From the NCBI RefSeq assembly GCF_900182665.1, contig NZ_FXTL01000002.1, forward strand, positions 248,001 to 312,000: DNA of 64,000 bases, in the 5' to 3' direction. The notes below the pieces were generated by a model. The model was not told where the DNA came from. It searched no databases and saw only the letters and a list, made by a program, of their open reading frames with translations. Origin of the DNA: Propioniciclava tarda. GTDB lineage: Bacteria > Actinomycetota > Actinomycetes > Propionibacteriales > Propionibacteriaceae. The position numbers and the translations under genes are program-made. Positions 53,687-64,000 of this stretch are shown one piece after another (within the stretch, counting starts at the first letter, position 1; each line of letters opens with the position of its first letter).

Positions 53687-54646
53687 ATGGACAGTGCACT
53701 GAGGCCGCGTGACATCCAGGCCCGCATCAGGGCCGGCGAGTCCGTGGACGATGTCGCCCAGGCGGCCGGGGTCTCCGTCGAGCGCATCGAGCCCTTTGCG
53801 GGGCCGGTGCTGGCCGAGCGCAGCCACGTGGCGGGGTTGGCGTTGACGAGCCCCGTCCGCCGACGCGGGGAGTCGACCTCTCACCGGTCACTGCGCAACG
53901 CCGCCATCGAGGCGCTCGTTGCCCGCGGCATCGACCCCGACACCGTCGAGTGGGACGCCGCGCTGCTGGGCGCCCGTCGCTGGCAGATCACCGCAGCGTT
54001 CGAGAAGTCCGGACGCCGACACCGGGCCACGTTCGTGTTCGACCTTGCCGGACGGTTCTCGGTCGCAGGTGACGACGACGCGCGCTGGATGATCGGAGAG
54101 GCGTCCGCCGTGGCCAGTGGTCAACCGGCCCGTCCGGTCGCCGAGGACGACGAACTGGCGATCGTCCGGGCCCTGCAGAGCCCCGCGCCGGAGGACGCCG
54201 AGACCGACGACGCCTACGCCGACGGCGACCTCGCCGAGGTGGACGGTGTCTACGAATTGGTGGGCCGCAGCGATCCGCAGATGGACGCGCTGTACGACCT
54301 GCTGGCTTCCTTCGACGAGGACTCCGTGAAGATCTACACCGGGCTGGTCAATCCCGTCACGGACCCGGTCGTCGCCGAGCCCGACCCGGAGCCGGCGCCG
54401 CTGGACGACGCGGCGCAGCCGCGGTGGCGTCCGCGGCCGTCGCGCACCGAGGCCGCGGCGAGCGGCGGCCCGTTCGACCTGGACGCCGCTCCGGCGGCCG
54501 TTGTTGACGAGGCCGAGCAGCCGGCCCTCATCGAGCAGGCCGCGCCGCCCGCCCCGAAGCAGCCCAAGCGGTCCCGGCGCGCGTCCGTCCCCAGCTGGGA
54601 CGAGATCATGTTCGGCGCCCCGCGCCAGGGCAAAGACCCGCGCTGA
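53687..54646 (+). CDS. sepH: Septation protein SepH, short form lacking the usual N-terminus
   Basis: 319 residues. SepH (DUF3071) binds FtsZ and promotes Z-ring assembly in actinobacteria. The conserved helix-turn-helix part is intact: LRPRDIQARIRAGESVDDVAQAAGVSVERIEPFAGPVL is read in register, followed by NAAIEALVARGIDPDTVEWDA and the C-terminal SVPSWDEIMFGA. Family members begin with about 60 more residues (LRLVGLD-type strands); none of the three frames upstream of ATG 53687 encodes them. TAGGTT at 53631-53636 fits the promoter of the short form. The middle is acidic and Pro/Ala-rich. Confidence 0.85.
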   Translation: MDSALRPRDIQARIRAGESVDDVAQAAGVSVERIEPFAGPVLAERSHVAGLALTSPVRRRGESTSHRSLRNAAIEALVARGIDPDTVEWDAALLGARRWQITAAFEKSGRRHRATFVFDLAGRFSVAGDDDARWMIGEASAVASGQPARPVAEDDELAIVRALQSPAPEDAETDDAYADGDLAEVDGVYELVGRSDPQMDALYDLLASFDEDSVKIYTGLVNPVTDPVVAEPDPEPAPLDDAAQPRWRPRPSRTEAAASGGPFDLDAAPAAVVDEAEQPALIEQAAPPAPKQPKRSRRASVPSWDEIMFGAPRQGKDPR

Positions 54647-55294
54647 CTACTCGGCCGCTCCGAACGGGAGCGGGTCCGGAGTGAGATCGACGTTGACCAC
54701 GGCCGAGTTCTCACGACGACGGTGGTGTTTGCGACACAGCACTTCGTACGCGACCTCGGCATCGCCGGCGGTGTCACCGACGACGACCTGGCTGCCCTCG
54801 GTCACCATCACCCCGCCCACGGTTCGGGCGTTGTGGGTGGCGGGCTGGCCGCACCAGCACCGCGGCCGGGCCTGCAGCATCTCGATGCGGTCGGCCAGCT
54901 CGACCAGTCGCGCCGAGGCAGGAAACATCGCCGTCCGGAAGTCGTGCAGGATGCCGAAGCAGTGCACGTCGATGCCCAGGTCGTCGACGATGTGGGCGAG
55001 CTGGTCGATCTGCTCCGCCGCGTAGAACTGGGCCTCGTCGCAGACCAGGTAGTCGATCCGCCGGCCTGCGGTGAACTCCGCCACGACGAACGCCCAAAAG
55101 TCCAGGTCCGAGGTGACTTCGACGGCGTCCTCGGACAGACCGATCCGGGACGAGATCACGGACTCTCCGCCCCGGTCCTTACAGGTGAACCGGACGCCTC
55201 GGCGTCCGGCGGACGACTCGGTGTAGTCGATCTGGAGCGCCAGGGTGGACTTGCCACAGTTCATCGGGCCGGTGAAGAAGGTCAGTTGTGCCAT
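54647..55294 (-). CDS. tdk: Thymidine kinase
   Basis: A 215-residue type II (tetrameric) thymidine kinase for salvage of thymidine. P-loop FTGPMNCGKSTLALQ, DEAQFYAAEQIDQLA (catalytic Glu region), and a zinc site with CWCG and a late CRKHH. RIDYLVCDEAQF and GGVMVTEG fit the family. GGAG is 6 bases before ATG 55294. It follows the phosphatase-family gene by 3 bases in the same operon, and its stop abuts that of sepH. Confidence 0.93.
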   Translation of the reverse strand: MAQLTFFTGPMNCGKSTLALQIDYTESSAGRRGVRFTCKDRGGESVISSRIGLSEDAVEVTSDLDFWAFVVAEFTAGRRIDYLVCDEAQFYAAEQIDQLAHIVDDLGIDVHCFGILHDFRTAMFPASARLVELADRIEMLQARPRCWCGQPATHNARTVGGVMVTEGSQVVVGDTAGDAEVAYEVLCRKHHRRRENSAVVNVDLTPDPLPFGAAE

Positions 55295-55297
55295 GGC

Positions 55298-56410
55298 TTA
55301 CTCCACGATCAACGGGACGAGCATCTCGTCAGCGGTCAACGATCCGTGCATGCCGATCAGTTTGAGCTCACGCGGGAGCGCTCGGGTCATGACGGCACCT
55401 GTCCCTCTCATCGCCACGACCACGTCGCCGAAGCGCGGCGCCATCTGGGGGGTGACGTACCCGAACCAGGCTTCGTCGACGGCCTCGGCACGCGTCCGCA
55501 CCCAGGCTCGGTCTTGCAGGTGGTCGTTCCAGCGGGACGCCACGGCGTCCGGCTCGGCCGTGTAGAGCTGCCGAAAGCGGCCTTCCCCGGCGAGGAGTTC
55601 CACGCCGGCGAGCAGGTCGGGCTCGCGTTCGACGATGACCCGTTCGTCCGCGGGGACGTCGATCATGCCGTGGTCGGCGGTGATGACGAGGCGTGTCGCG
55701 TCCGGCAAGGCGCTGCGCAGGTCGGCGGCCAGCCGATCCACCTCAGCCAGGGCCGCGGACCACTCCTCGCTCCGCCAGCCCACCCCGTGCCCGATGTGGT
55801 CGAGGGAACGCTCGTACACGTACACGAAGGACCGCTCGCCGGCGGCGGAAGCGTCCACCACCTGCTCGATGCGCCGCGCGCCGTCCGTCTCGTCGTCGAC
55901 GGGGCTGAAGCGGGCGCCGCGCAGGCCGGCCTCCGTCAGGCCGCTGCCCGAGAACCGGGTCGGCAGCACGGACGTGGTGGCGATCCCGGCCCGGGCGAGC
56001 CGTTCGAAGAGGGTGAGCCGCGGCTGGACGTCCAGCCCGGACAGCCCGGGCTCCCACGCCAGCATGTTCAGGACGCCCGTGCTGAAGGGGTGCCGGAAGG
56101 AGTAGCCGGCGACCCCGTGCTGGCCGGGGTCCAGGCCGGTGCCCAGCGACGTGAGGGCCGTGGCGGTGGTGGTGGGCGTCACCGAGGTCAGCGTCCGGGT
56201 GTCGGGCCGGCTCGCCAGATACGGGGCGAGGCCTTTGGACGCCGCCACGTTCGTCTGCCCGAGCCCGTCGATGAGCAGGACGACGTAACGCTCGGCGTCC
56301 GGAAGATCGAGGACGTCGACGCACCCCGGCAGGCCGAGATGGGCGCCGATGGCGGGCATCAGCTCGACCAGACTGGACGCCCCGTAGCGGGGTACGACGG
56401 GTGCGGTCAT
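55298..56410 (-). CDS. Alkaline-phosphatase-superfamily phosphodiesterase (nucleotide pyrophosphatase type)
   Basis: A 370-residue metal enzyme. Metal ligands fall in VVLLIDGLGQ (Asp), SVTPTTTATALTSLGTGLDPGQHGVAGY (nucleophile Thr and His), YERSLDHIGHGVGW (Asp, His) and TADHGMIDVP (Asp-His). The type I phosphodiesterase/nucleotide pyrophosphatase family covers several substrates. Middle gene of DUF5998-phosphatase-tdk. No signal peptide is visible. Confidence 0.85.
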   Translation of the reverse strand: MTAPVVPRYGASSLVELMPAIGAHLGLPGCVDVLDLPDAERYVVLLIDGLGQTNVAASKGLAPYLASRPDTRTLTSVTPTTTATALTSLGTGLDPGQHGVAGYSFRHPFSTGVLNMLAWEPGLSGLDVQPRLTLFERLARAGIATTSVLPTRFSGSGLTEAGLRGARFSPVDDETDGARRIEQVVDASAAGERSFVYVYERSLDHIGHGVGWRSEEWSAALAEVDRLAADLRSALPDATRLVITADHGMIDVPADERVIVEREPDLLAGVELLAGEGRFRQLYTAEPDAVASRWNDHLQDRAWVRTRAEAVDEAWFGYVTPQMAPRFGDVVVAMRGTGAVMTRALPRELKLIGMHGSLTADEMLVPLIVE

Positions 56411-56413
56411 CGC

Positions 56414-56977
56414 CTAGCTGGTCGCGACCTGGAGTGCGGTGGCGAACGCGATGAGGCGGGCGACGCTGTCGTCGCCGTCGGCCGCGACGCTCATCCGGAT
56501 GGTGAGGTCGTCGTCCAGGTTCTGCGCGTCGTAGCCGTGATCGGCCTCGCAGTTCGGATCGCCGCAGCTGGCCGGCACGATCTCCACCCGCCGCATCGCG
56601 CCCCAGCCGACGGCGAGCCACACTTCGTCGGGGGTGGCCCCGCGGCGGTAGCGCGCCGGGTTCGAGACGACGCTGGTCACGCTCACCGACCGGACGCTGC
56701 GCAGCGGCACCGACTCGACGGTGGCGAGGGCCTGACCGACGCCCGGCGACTCGCCGTCGTCGGTGTGGCTGACCAGGAACCGCGTCGGCGTCAGGACCAA
56801 CACGGTGACGTGCCGGTGCAACTCATCGCTGTCGAACGTCGCCTCGTGATGGACGCAGGACGCCTCGATCGTCTCGGACCCCAGCGCACGGGCCACCGTC
56901 GACTCGATGACCTCGGGGAAGTAGCCGCACGCCACGATGGCGTCACGCAGGGGCTTGGGCAGCAGTCCGGAGGTCAT
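56414..56977 (-). CDS. DUF5998 family protein
   Basis: 187 residues; an actinobacterial family found before the phosphatase-family gene. LLPKPLRDAIVACGYFPEVIESTVARAL at the start and HHEATFDSDELHRHVTVLVLTPTRFLVSHTDD are family features. Unknown function. ATG 56977 is the start; the frame to 57154 overlaps the divergent App1-like gene. GATCAT sits 6 bases before the ATG. Confidence 0.8.
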   Translation of the reverse strand: MTSGLLPKPLRDAIVACGYFPEVIESTVARALGSETIEASCVHHEATFDSDELHRHVTVLVLTPTRFLVSHTDDGESPGVGQALATVESVPLRSVRSVSVTSVVSNPARYRRGATPDEVWLAVGWGAMRRVEIVPASCGDPNCEADHGYDAQNLDDDLTIRMSVAADGDDSVARLIAFATALQVATS

Positions 56978-57037
56978 TGCGCCATGATCCCACGCCCGCG
57001 GGGTGCGTGGCTCGTCGGTGCCGCCGACGGATGCCGT

Positions 57038-57043
57038 TAGGGT
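57038..57043 (+). promoter_or_regulatory. Leaderless-type -10 box of the App1-like gene
   Basis: TAGGGT followed by 7 bases and GTG 57051. Confidence 0.6.
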
Positions 57044-57050
57044 GTCCGCC

Positions 57051-58094
57051 GTGAGTAGCAACCGTCCGTTCGTCGCCGCCAGGCTTGAGCTGTGGCTCGA
57101 CCGTCGGGCCGAGCAGTTGCTACGCCTCTTCGGCTGGACCGAGCGGGTGATCACATACCCGGGCTACGGCATCGAGGACTCGGCTCGCATCCTCGGACGC
57201 ATCGTGTTGGCGCCCCGCTGGAGCGATACCCAGATCGGCAAGGCTGCGGAGGAGTTCCTGCGGCGCCGGGGTTGGAGGAACTTCGTCACCGCCGCGACCG
57301 TCCACTCGCGCTACACGATCGAGTTCGGCGACGTCACCGTGTCGGGCTCGACCGACCGCGGCGGCTACATCGATCATCGGCTGCGGGGCCACGGGTGCCC
57401 GGTCGGCTGGCAGACCGCGACGATCACCCTCGGCAGCGGTCTGGAGTTCGGCGCGTCCGTCCAGATCGTGCCGAACGACGAGACCTTCGGGGTCGTGTCC
57501 GACCTGGACGACACCGTGATCTCGACCATGCTCCCCCGGCCGCTCATCGCGGCCTGGAACTCGTTCTTCCGGACCGAGGCTGCTCGCCAGGCCGTCCCCG
57601 GGATGGCCGCCCTCTACCGCCAGCTGCTGGCGAAGCATCCCCATGCGCCGCTGGTGTACCTCTCGACGGGCGCGTGGAACACCCAGGGCTTCCTGCGCCG
57701 CTTCCTCAAGCGGCACGGGTTCCCGGACGGGTCCATGCTGATGACCGACTGGGGCCCGACCAACACGGGCTGGTTCCGCTCGGGACTCGAGCACAAGCGG
57801 GCGTCCCTGCTGCAGTTGTCGATCGACTTCCCGCAGGTGAGATGGATCCTGGTGGGCGACGACGGTCAGCACGATCCCGAGATCTACGGTGACTTCGCCG
57901 AGGCGCACCCCGATCGTGTGCGCGCCGTGCTGATCCGGCGACTCAACCCCACCGAGCAGTTCCTGGCCCACGGGACGCTCGAGCCGATCGAGCCGACCCG
58001 CCGACGTCTCCACCCCGGGACGCCGATCATCCAGGCCCCGGACGGCCGGGCGCTGGCGTCCAAGCTCCGGGATCTACCCGGGGTCGCCGACTGA
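57051..58094 (+). CDS. App1-family (DUF2183) phosphatidate phosphatase-like protein
   Basis: 347 residues. The DUF2183 core (about 150-300) carries HAD-type motifs FGVVSDLDDTVI, VYLSTGAWNTQGFL and WILVGDDGQHDPEIYG, as in yeast App1, a Mg-dependent phosphatidate phosphatase. The N-terminal part (ERVITYPGYGIEDSARILGRIVLAP) is the usual bacterial extension. The substrate in bacteria is not established. GTG 57051 is leaderless; the first 16 codons of the longer frame are discarded. Confidence 0.87.
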   Translation: MSSNRPFVAARLELWLDRRAEQLLRLFGWTERVITYPGYGIEDSARILGRIVLAPRWSDTQIGKAAEEFLRRRGWRNFVTAATVHSRYTIEFGDVTVSGSTDRGGYIDHRLRGHGCPVGWQTATITLGSGLEFGASVQIVPNDETFGVVSDLDDTVISTMLPRPLIAAWNSFFRTEAARQAVPGMAALYRQLLAKHPHAPLVYLSTGAWNTQGFLRRFLKRHGFPDGSMLMTDWGPTNTGWFRSGLEHKRASLLQLSIDFPQVRWILVGDDGQHDPEIYGDFAEAHPDRVRAVLIRRLNPTEQFLAHGTLEPIEPTRRRLHPGTPIIQAPDGRALASKLRDLPGVAD

Positions 58095-58120
58095 GCGTCC
58101 GGTCCGGCAGAGTGGTGGCC

Positions 58121-60043
58121 GTGCCGACGTCCCACTCGATCGTCCCGAGAGCCGTGCTGGCAGTGGTCCTCGTCGGTGCGCTGGTCGCATGTTTCGCCTG
58201 GCCCGTCGCGGCCGTCGTCCTCGGGGCTGTGGTCGTGGTCGCGCTGGTGCCCACGTCGTCTTCCCTGAGCGGCCGCGTCGGTGTGGTGGCCTTGTTGTGG
58301 CTGTCGTGGTCGCAGTTCGCGTATCGGCTGCCTTGGCCTGCCGACTGGCCGCCCCGGCAGGCCGTCGCCTGGACGCTCGCCGTTGTGCTCGTGCTCGGCT
58401 GGCGCCTGTGGCGTCCGACTGGCCTTCGGGAGGCCTTGCCGCGCTGGGACGCCGCCGCGTCCGCGTTGCTCGTGCTCGCTGGCGTGCTGGTGTGGTGGTT
58501 CTGGCCGTGGCAGGGCGACGCGACGCACGTTCTGGTTCGCCTCCTGCTCGGCTGGGACAACTCGGGCCACTTCGCGATGGTCGAACAGCTGCGGCTACCG
58601 CATCAGGACGCGGCCACGGCCTTCGCCGGTTACCCACGCGGCTTCCACGCCCTGGTGGCCTCGCTGATGGAACTCGCATCCGGCGCGCCCGGCTCCGTGG
58701 CGTCCGAGGTGGTGGCCTACGCCTACGGGTCCTTGGCGGTGCTCGCCGCGGCCCTCCTGATGGTCACCGCCTGGGTCCTCAGCTCCGACATCTTCCGGCG
58801 CCGTCCGCTCCTGCTCGCGCCGGCGCTGGCGACCCTGATCACCGTCTACCTCCAACTCGAGGACGCCGCACAGATCCCGTTCTACGGCTTCGGCAACTTC
58901 GGTGAGGCCGCGGCGCTGGCCGGGGTGGCGGCTCTGCTTCCGCTCGGCTGGGGCCGGCGGGACGACGTGTGGCGCTGGTTCCTGCTGGGGTCCGCGGCGG
59001 CTGGGATCGTCGGCACCTGGCCCTTGCTCCTGGCGGTCTGTGTCCCCGTGCCGTTCGCGGTCTGGCTCGGACGCCGACGGGACGAGCCGGGCTGCCTGAA
59101 GCGCCTGTTGCTGACGATGCCGGTGGGCGTCCTCCCAGCCGTGCTGGCGTTCCTCAACCAGCCGTCACCGGCGCAGGCGGTCGCGTCCGGGACGGCGAGC
59201 GCGTCCCTCTGGGATCGTATCGACACCTTCGTGCTGCTGGACGGCGCCATCAGCACGAACTCGAAGGACTGGCCCATCGTGTTCGCGGCCGCCGCGGTCG
59301 CGGCCCCGGTGGCGCTGCTGGTGTGGAGTCGTGCCCGACGGGTCAACATTGGCGCCTTGGGGTACCTCTGGCTCGCTCCGGCCCTCGCGCTGGTGGCGTC
59401 CGGAGCGATGCTGGCCTACGAGCAGGTGCGCGTCGGGGAGTCGCGCTACTACGGGGTCAAAGTGCTGTGCGCGACGACGATCCTGGCCGTGGGAGTGGCC
59501 GTCGTCGCGGTCGCCGAGTTGGCCGATCGCTTCGGGCTGCTGGAACGGCTCAAGGCAGGCGTGCGGGTCGCCGTGGTCGCGTCGGCGACCGTGGTCATGC
59601 TGTGCTGCGCCGGCACGCCGGTTCGCCTGGCCCCACTTCCGATGTCGCCGGGCGGGAGCCTGCGAGCCCTGTCGGCGTCCGCCGGTCCTGATGGACGCCG
59701 ACCGATCGCGCTGGCGGTGCTGGCCGCCTGCGAGGCGATCGACGGGCGGCGCGGCGAGTACTACTTGCTCTTGAACGGGGTCAGTCGCGAGGATCACGTC
59801 CGGGCCGGCGTGTGGATCATCAGTTGCGGTATGAACTGGGATTCCGACCAGTCCCCCACGCTGCGCGTCCTGCTTCCGGACACCATCGACAAGGGCGGGC
59901 GCACACCCGTGGACGTCTCGGTCGAGGCCCGAGCCATCCTGGCCCAGCGTCCCCAGGCCGCGATCATCGTGACCGCCGGCGACGCCCTGCGCGCCCGCTC
60001 ACGGCTGACGCCCCAGCAGCAAGTTCGAGTCCTGCTGATCTGA
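58121..60043 (+). CDS. Large polytopic membrane protein (possible GT-C-type glycosyltransferase)
   Basis: About 640 residues with roughly 11-13 hydrophobic helices in the first 480 residues and a C-terminal soluble part with two Cys (CEAIDGRRGEYY, IISCGMNW). LLGWDNSGHFAMVEQLRL and GYPRGFHALVASLMEL lie in the first large outside loop, where GT-C enzymes keep catalytic acidic residues. No sequence family is recognised with confidence. CAGAGT sits 7 bases before GTG 58121; GTG 58112 and 58115 are alternatives. Confidence 0.65.
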   Translation: MPTSHSIVPRAVLAVVLVGALVACFAWPVAAVVLGAVVVVALVPTSSSLSGRVGVVALLWLSWSQFAYRLPWPADWPPRQAVAWTLAVVLVLGWRLWRPTGLREALPRWDAAASALLVLAGVLVWWFWPWQGDATHVLVRLLLGWDNSGHFAMVEQLRLPHQDAATAFAGYPRGFHALVASLMELASGAPGSVASEVVAYAYGSLAVLAAALLMVTAWVLSSDIFRRRPLLLAPALATLITVYLQLEDAAQIPFYGFGNFGEAAALAGVAALLPLGWGRRDDVWRWFLLGSAAAGIVGTWPLLLAVCVPVPFAVWLGRRRDEPGCLKRLLLTMPVGVLPAVLAFLNQPSPAQAVASGTASASLWDRIDTFVLLDGAISTNSKDWPIVFAAAAVAAPVALLVWSRARRVNIGALGYLWLAPALALVASGAMLAYEQVRVGESRYYGVKVLCATTILAVGVAVVAVAELADRFGLLERLKAGVRVAVVASATVVMLCCAGTPVRLAPLPMSPGGSLRALSASAGPDGRRPIALAVLAACEAIDGRRGEYYLLLNGVSREDHVRAGVWIISCGMNWDSDQSPTLRVLLPDTIDKGGRTPVDVSVEARAILAQRPQAAIIVTAGDALRARSRLTPQQQVRVLLI

Positions 60044-60155
60044 CGCGGAGGCGTCCGGTCGTGCACGGAGCGTCCCGCCGGGAGCCGGCGTCCCGGGTGG
60101 CAGAATGCACGAGGCGCCTCCGGCGCCGGACGCACGTTGGAGGAGTAGCACACCC

Positions 60156-62720
<2,565 letters not shown>

Positions 62721-62755
62721 CCCAGCCTTCCGGTGGGAAGCGGCCAGGGCGGAGC

Positions 62756-63250
62756 TCAGACCTGACGCTCGAGCAGCCCGGTTTCCACGTCGTACAGGAA
62801 GCCGGCGACCTTGGCGTAGGGCCCGATCAGCGGGTGCGAACGGACGGCTTCGACGTCCGCTGCGAGGCGTCCGAGTTGGTCGGGGTCGACACCGAAGTGG
62901 AAGTCGCCGGTGTCGATACCCGTGGTCTCCAAGATGACGTCGCGGGTCTGCGCCTCGGTGCGCGACGCAGCGGCGCACTTGGTGTGCGGGATGATCAAGA
63001 TGCGGTTGACCTCCAGGCGATGAACGCCCATCACCATGCCGGCCAGGGCGTCCGGGGTCAGGTGGCTCCCGGGGGTGCGGAGGATCTTGGCCTCCCCCAC
63101 CCGCAGGCCGACCATCTCGAGCGGCTCCAGGCGCGAGTCCATGCACGTCAGGATCAACACGCCCTCGTGCGCGATGCCGTCGAAGCCTCGGGGTGCCGAC
63201 TTCGCGTAGCGTCGGTTGGCCGCGAGCAGGTCGTCGAATTCCTTGGTCAC
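62756..63250 (-). CDS. Beta-carbonic anhydrase
   Basis: A 164-residue zinc enzyme interconverting CO2 and bicarbonate. Zinc ligands and Asp-Arg dyad lie in LILTCMDSRLEP, and HTKCAA gives the second Cys and His. GLRVGEAKILRTPGSHLT replaces the usual RNAGG. The small size and this variant place it in the actinobacterial Rv1284-like group. TAGTCT lies 7 bases before GTG 63250 (leaderless). Downstream of the GH3 gene but with its own promoter. Confidence 0.9.
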   Translation of the reverse strand: MTKEFDDLLAANRRYAKSAPRGFDGIAHEGVLILTCMDSRLEPLEMVGLRVGEAKILRTPGSHLTPDALAGMVMGVHRLEVNRILIIPHTKCAAASRTEAQTRDVILETTGIDTGDFHFGVDPDQLGRLAADVEAVRSHPLIGPYAKVAGFLYDVETGLLERQV

Positions 63251-63257
63251 GTGCGAC

Positions 63258-63263
63258 AGACTA
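63258..63263 (-). promoter_or_regulatory. Leaderless-type -10 box of the carbonic anhydrase gene
   Basis: TAGTCT on the minus strand, 7 bases before GTG 63250. Confidence 0.6.
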
Positions 63264-63281
63264 GTCCTCGGACCCGGCGTG

Positions 63282-64000
63282 TCAGACGTTGTCCCGCACG
63301 TGTACCAGCCCACCGTGGGGCGTGTCCGCGCTGGAGGTGCCGACGTAGAACGCGTAGTCACCGCTGACGACCTTGAAGCGCCTTTCGGCGTAGTCCCAGA
63401 CGCCCAGCGGATGATGGCTGGCCGCAGGGTCGATCCGCACGCTGACCGCCTTGGTCTCCCCCGGCTCGCAGGTCACCTTCGAGAAGCCCACCAGGCGCTT
63501 CGGTGGCTGCCCGGCGACCGGGATGCCCACGTAGACCTGGACGACGTCCGCGCCGGCCCGCGTCCCTGTGTTCGTGAGAGTCGCAGTGATCTCGATCACG
63601 TCGTCCCCGCCAGACACCGACGGGCTGACCGCTACGTCCGAGAGGTCGAACGTCGTGTACGACAGGCCGTGACCGAACGGGAACAGCGGCTCGATCCCCT
63701 GCCCTTGGAACCACCGGTAGCCCATCTGCAGACCCTCGGAGTAGCGGATCGTCGGGAAGCCCTCCCCCTCATCCACGCCGGGGTAGCGCTCGGGGCGCCC
63801 GGCGTACAACAGGTCGTCCGCGCGGGCGGCGTACGTCGTGGGGACCTTCCCCGAGGGGTTGACCACCCCGAATAGGAGGTCGGCGACGACATGGCCGTCC
63901 TCGGAGCCCTGATTCCAGGCTTCGAGCACGCTGGACGCCTCCGCGATCCACGGCATCAGCACGGGCGTCGAGTCCTTCAGCACCACCACGGACCGCGGGT
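63282..64000 (-). CDS. Glycoside hydrolase family 3 protein, C-terminal part (gene enters from beyond the window)
   Basis: About 239 residues, the C-terminal (alpha/beta)6 sandwich tail and fibronectin-III-like domain of a beta-glucosidase/beta-xylosidase. PRSVVVLKDSTPVLMPWI, VADLLFGVVNPSGKVPTTY and FPFGHGLSYTTFDLSDVAV are family blocks, followed by the FnIII-like region with GADVVQVYVGIP and KRLVGFSKV. The catalytic domain lies outside the window, so the substrate cannot be judged. No signal information is available for the same reason. Confidence 0.88.
   Translation of the reverse strand, partial: PRSVVVLKDSTPVLMPWIAEASSVLEAWNQGSEDGHVVADLLFGVVNPSGKVPTTYAARADDLLYAGRPERYPGVDEGEGFPTIRYSEGLQMGYRWFQGQGIEPLFPFGHGLSYTTFDLSDVAVSPSVSGGDDVIEITATLTNTGTRAGADVVQVYVGIPVAGQPPKRLVGFSKVTCEPGETKAVSVRIDPAASHHPLGVWDYAERRFKVVSGDYAFYVGTSSADTPHGGLVHVRDNV

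Overview
The window is high-GC DNA from an actinobacterium, with GC-rich third codon positions, many GTG starts and very few gene-free bases. The gene content points to the Propionibacteriales, probably Propionibacteriaceae. The evidence is a pyrophosphate-type phosphofructokinase (GGDDTN and PKTIDND motifs), two different PPK2 polyphosphate kinases, a membrane-anchored NrfHA nitrite reductase, SepH, GarA, DUF3000/3093/3710/4193/4235/5998 proteins and Scy/FilP-like coiled coils. I cannot name the genus. I see no phage genes, insertion sequence, CRISPR array or rRNA, and no gene-free stretch longer than about 250 bases.

Layout. 1-9.2 kb: start of glf, yaaA, a pair of Ala-rich coiled-coil proteins (DivIVA/FilP/Scy type), a class-V aminotransferase, then divergent alpha-galactosidase and galactokinase. 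9.2-14.2 kb: metallophosphoesterase, LCP cell-wall ligase, an RluA-type synthase, trmL, and cysK preceded by a leaderless Cys-Arg leader peptide. 14.2-23.1 kb, the most accessory-looking part: a TetR regulator divergent from a 1453-residue protein with two activase domains, then a degenerate-receiver LuxR regulator, nrfH, nrfA and a TPR protein. 23-27 kb: PPK2 (class I), YciO/Sua5, a Tad-like protein and PPi-PFK. 27-33 kb: gcvP, MerR (Rv1830 type), bifunctional nuclease, MerR (FtsR/Rv1828 type), garA and gcvH, an order I recall from Mycobacterium tuberculosis Rv1826-Rv1832. 33-39 kb: Ap4A phosphorylase, thrS, a methyltransferase, mntP, four tRNA genes and a CbiX-like chelatase. 39-53.5 kb: PPK2 (class III), msrB, DUF3000, RNase D, dxs, acnA, a TrmA-type methyltransferase, two TrkA proteins, an OB-fold protein, DUF3710, dut, DUF3093, DUF4235 and DUF4193, resembling Rv2680-Rv2699. 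53.5-64 kb: a short SepH, thymidine kinase, alkaline-phosphatase-family enzyme, DUF5998, App1-like phosphatase, a large membrane protein, parC, beta-carbonic anhydrase and the C-terminal part of a GH3 glycosidase.

Working together. NrfHA with the TPR protein would form a quinol-linked ammonifying nitrite reductase on the outer face of the membrane. PPi-PFK and the two PPK2 enzymes point to a metabolism that uses inorganic polyphosphate and pyrophosphate as energy carriers. GcvP and GcvH are two parts of the glycine cleavage system; GcvT and the lipoamide dehydrogenase are not in the window. GarA would link nitrogen status to 2-oxoglutarate metabolism.

Two signals run through the whole window. 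The octamer GGCGTCCG/CGGACGCC is strongly over-represented on both strands (about 38 copies by eye in the first 9.6 kb) and also appears in convergent-gene terminator hairpins. Many genes carry a TANNNT box 6-7 bases before an ATG or GTG, the mark of leaderless transcripts. I used that mark, with Shine-Dalgarno sequences, to choose starts.
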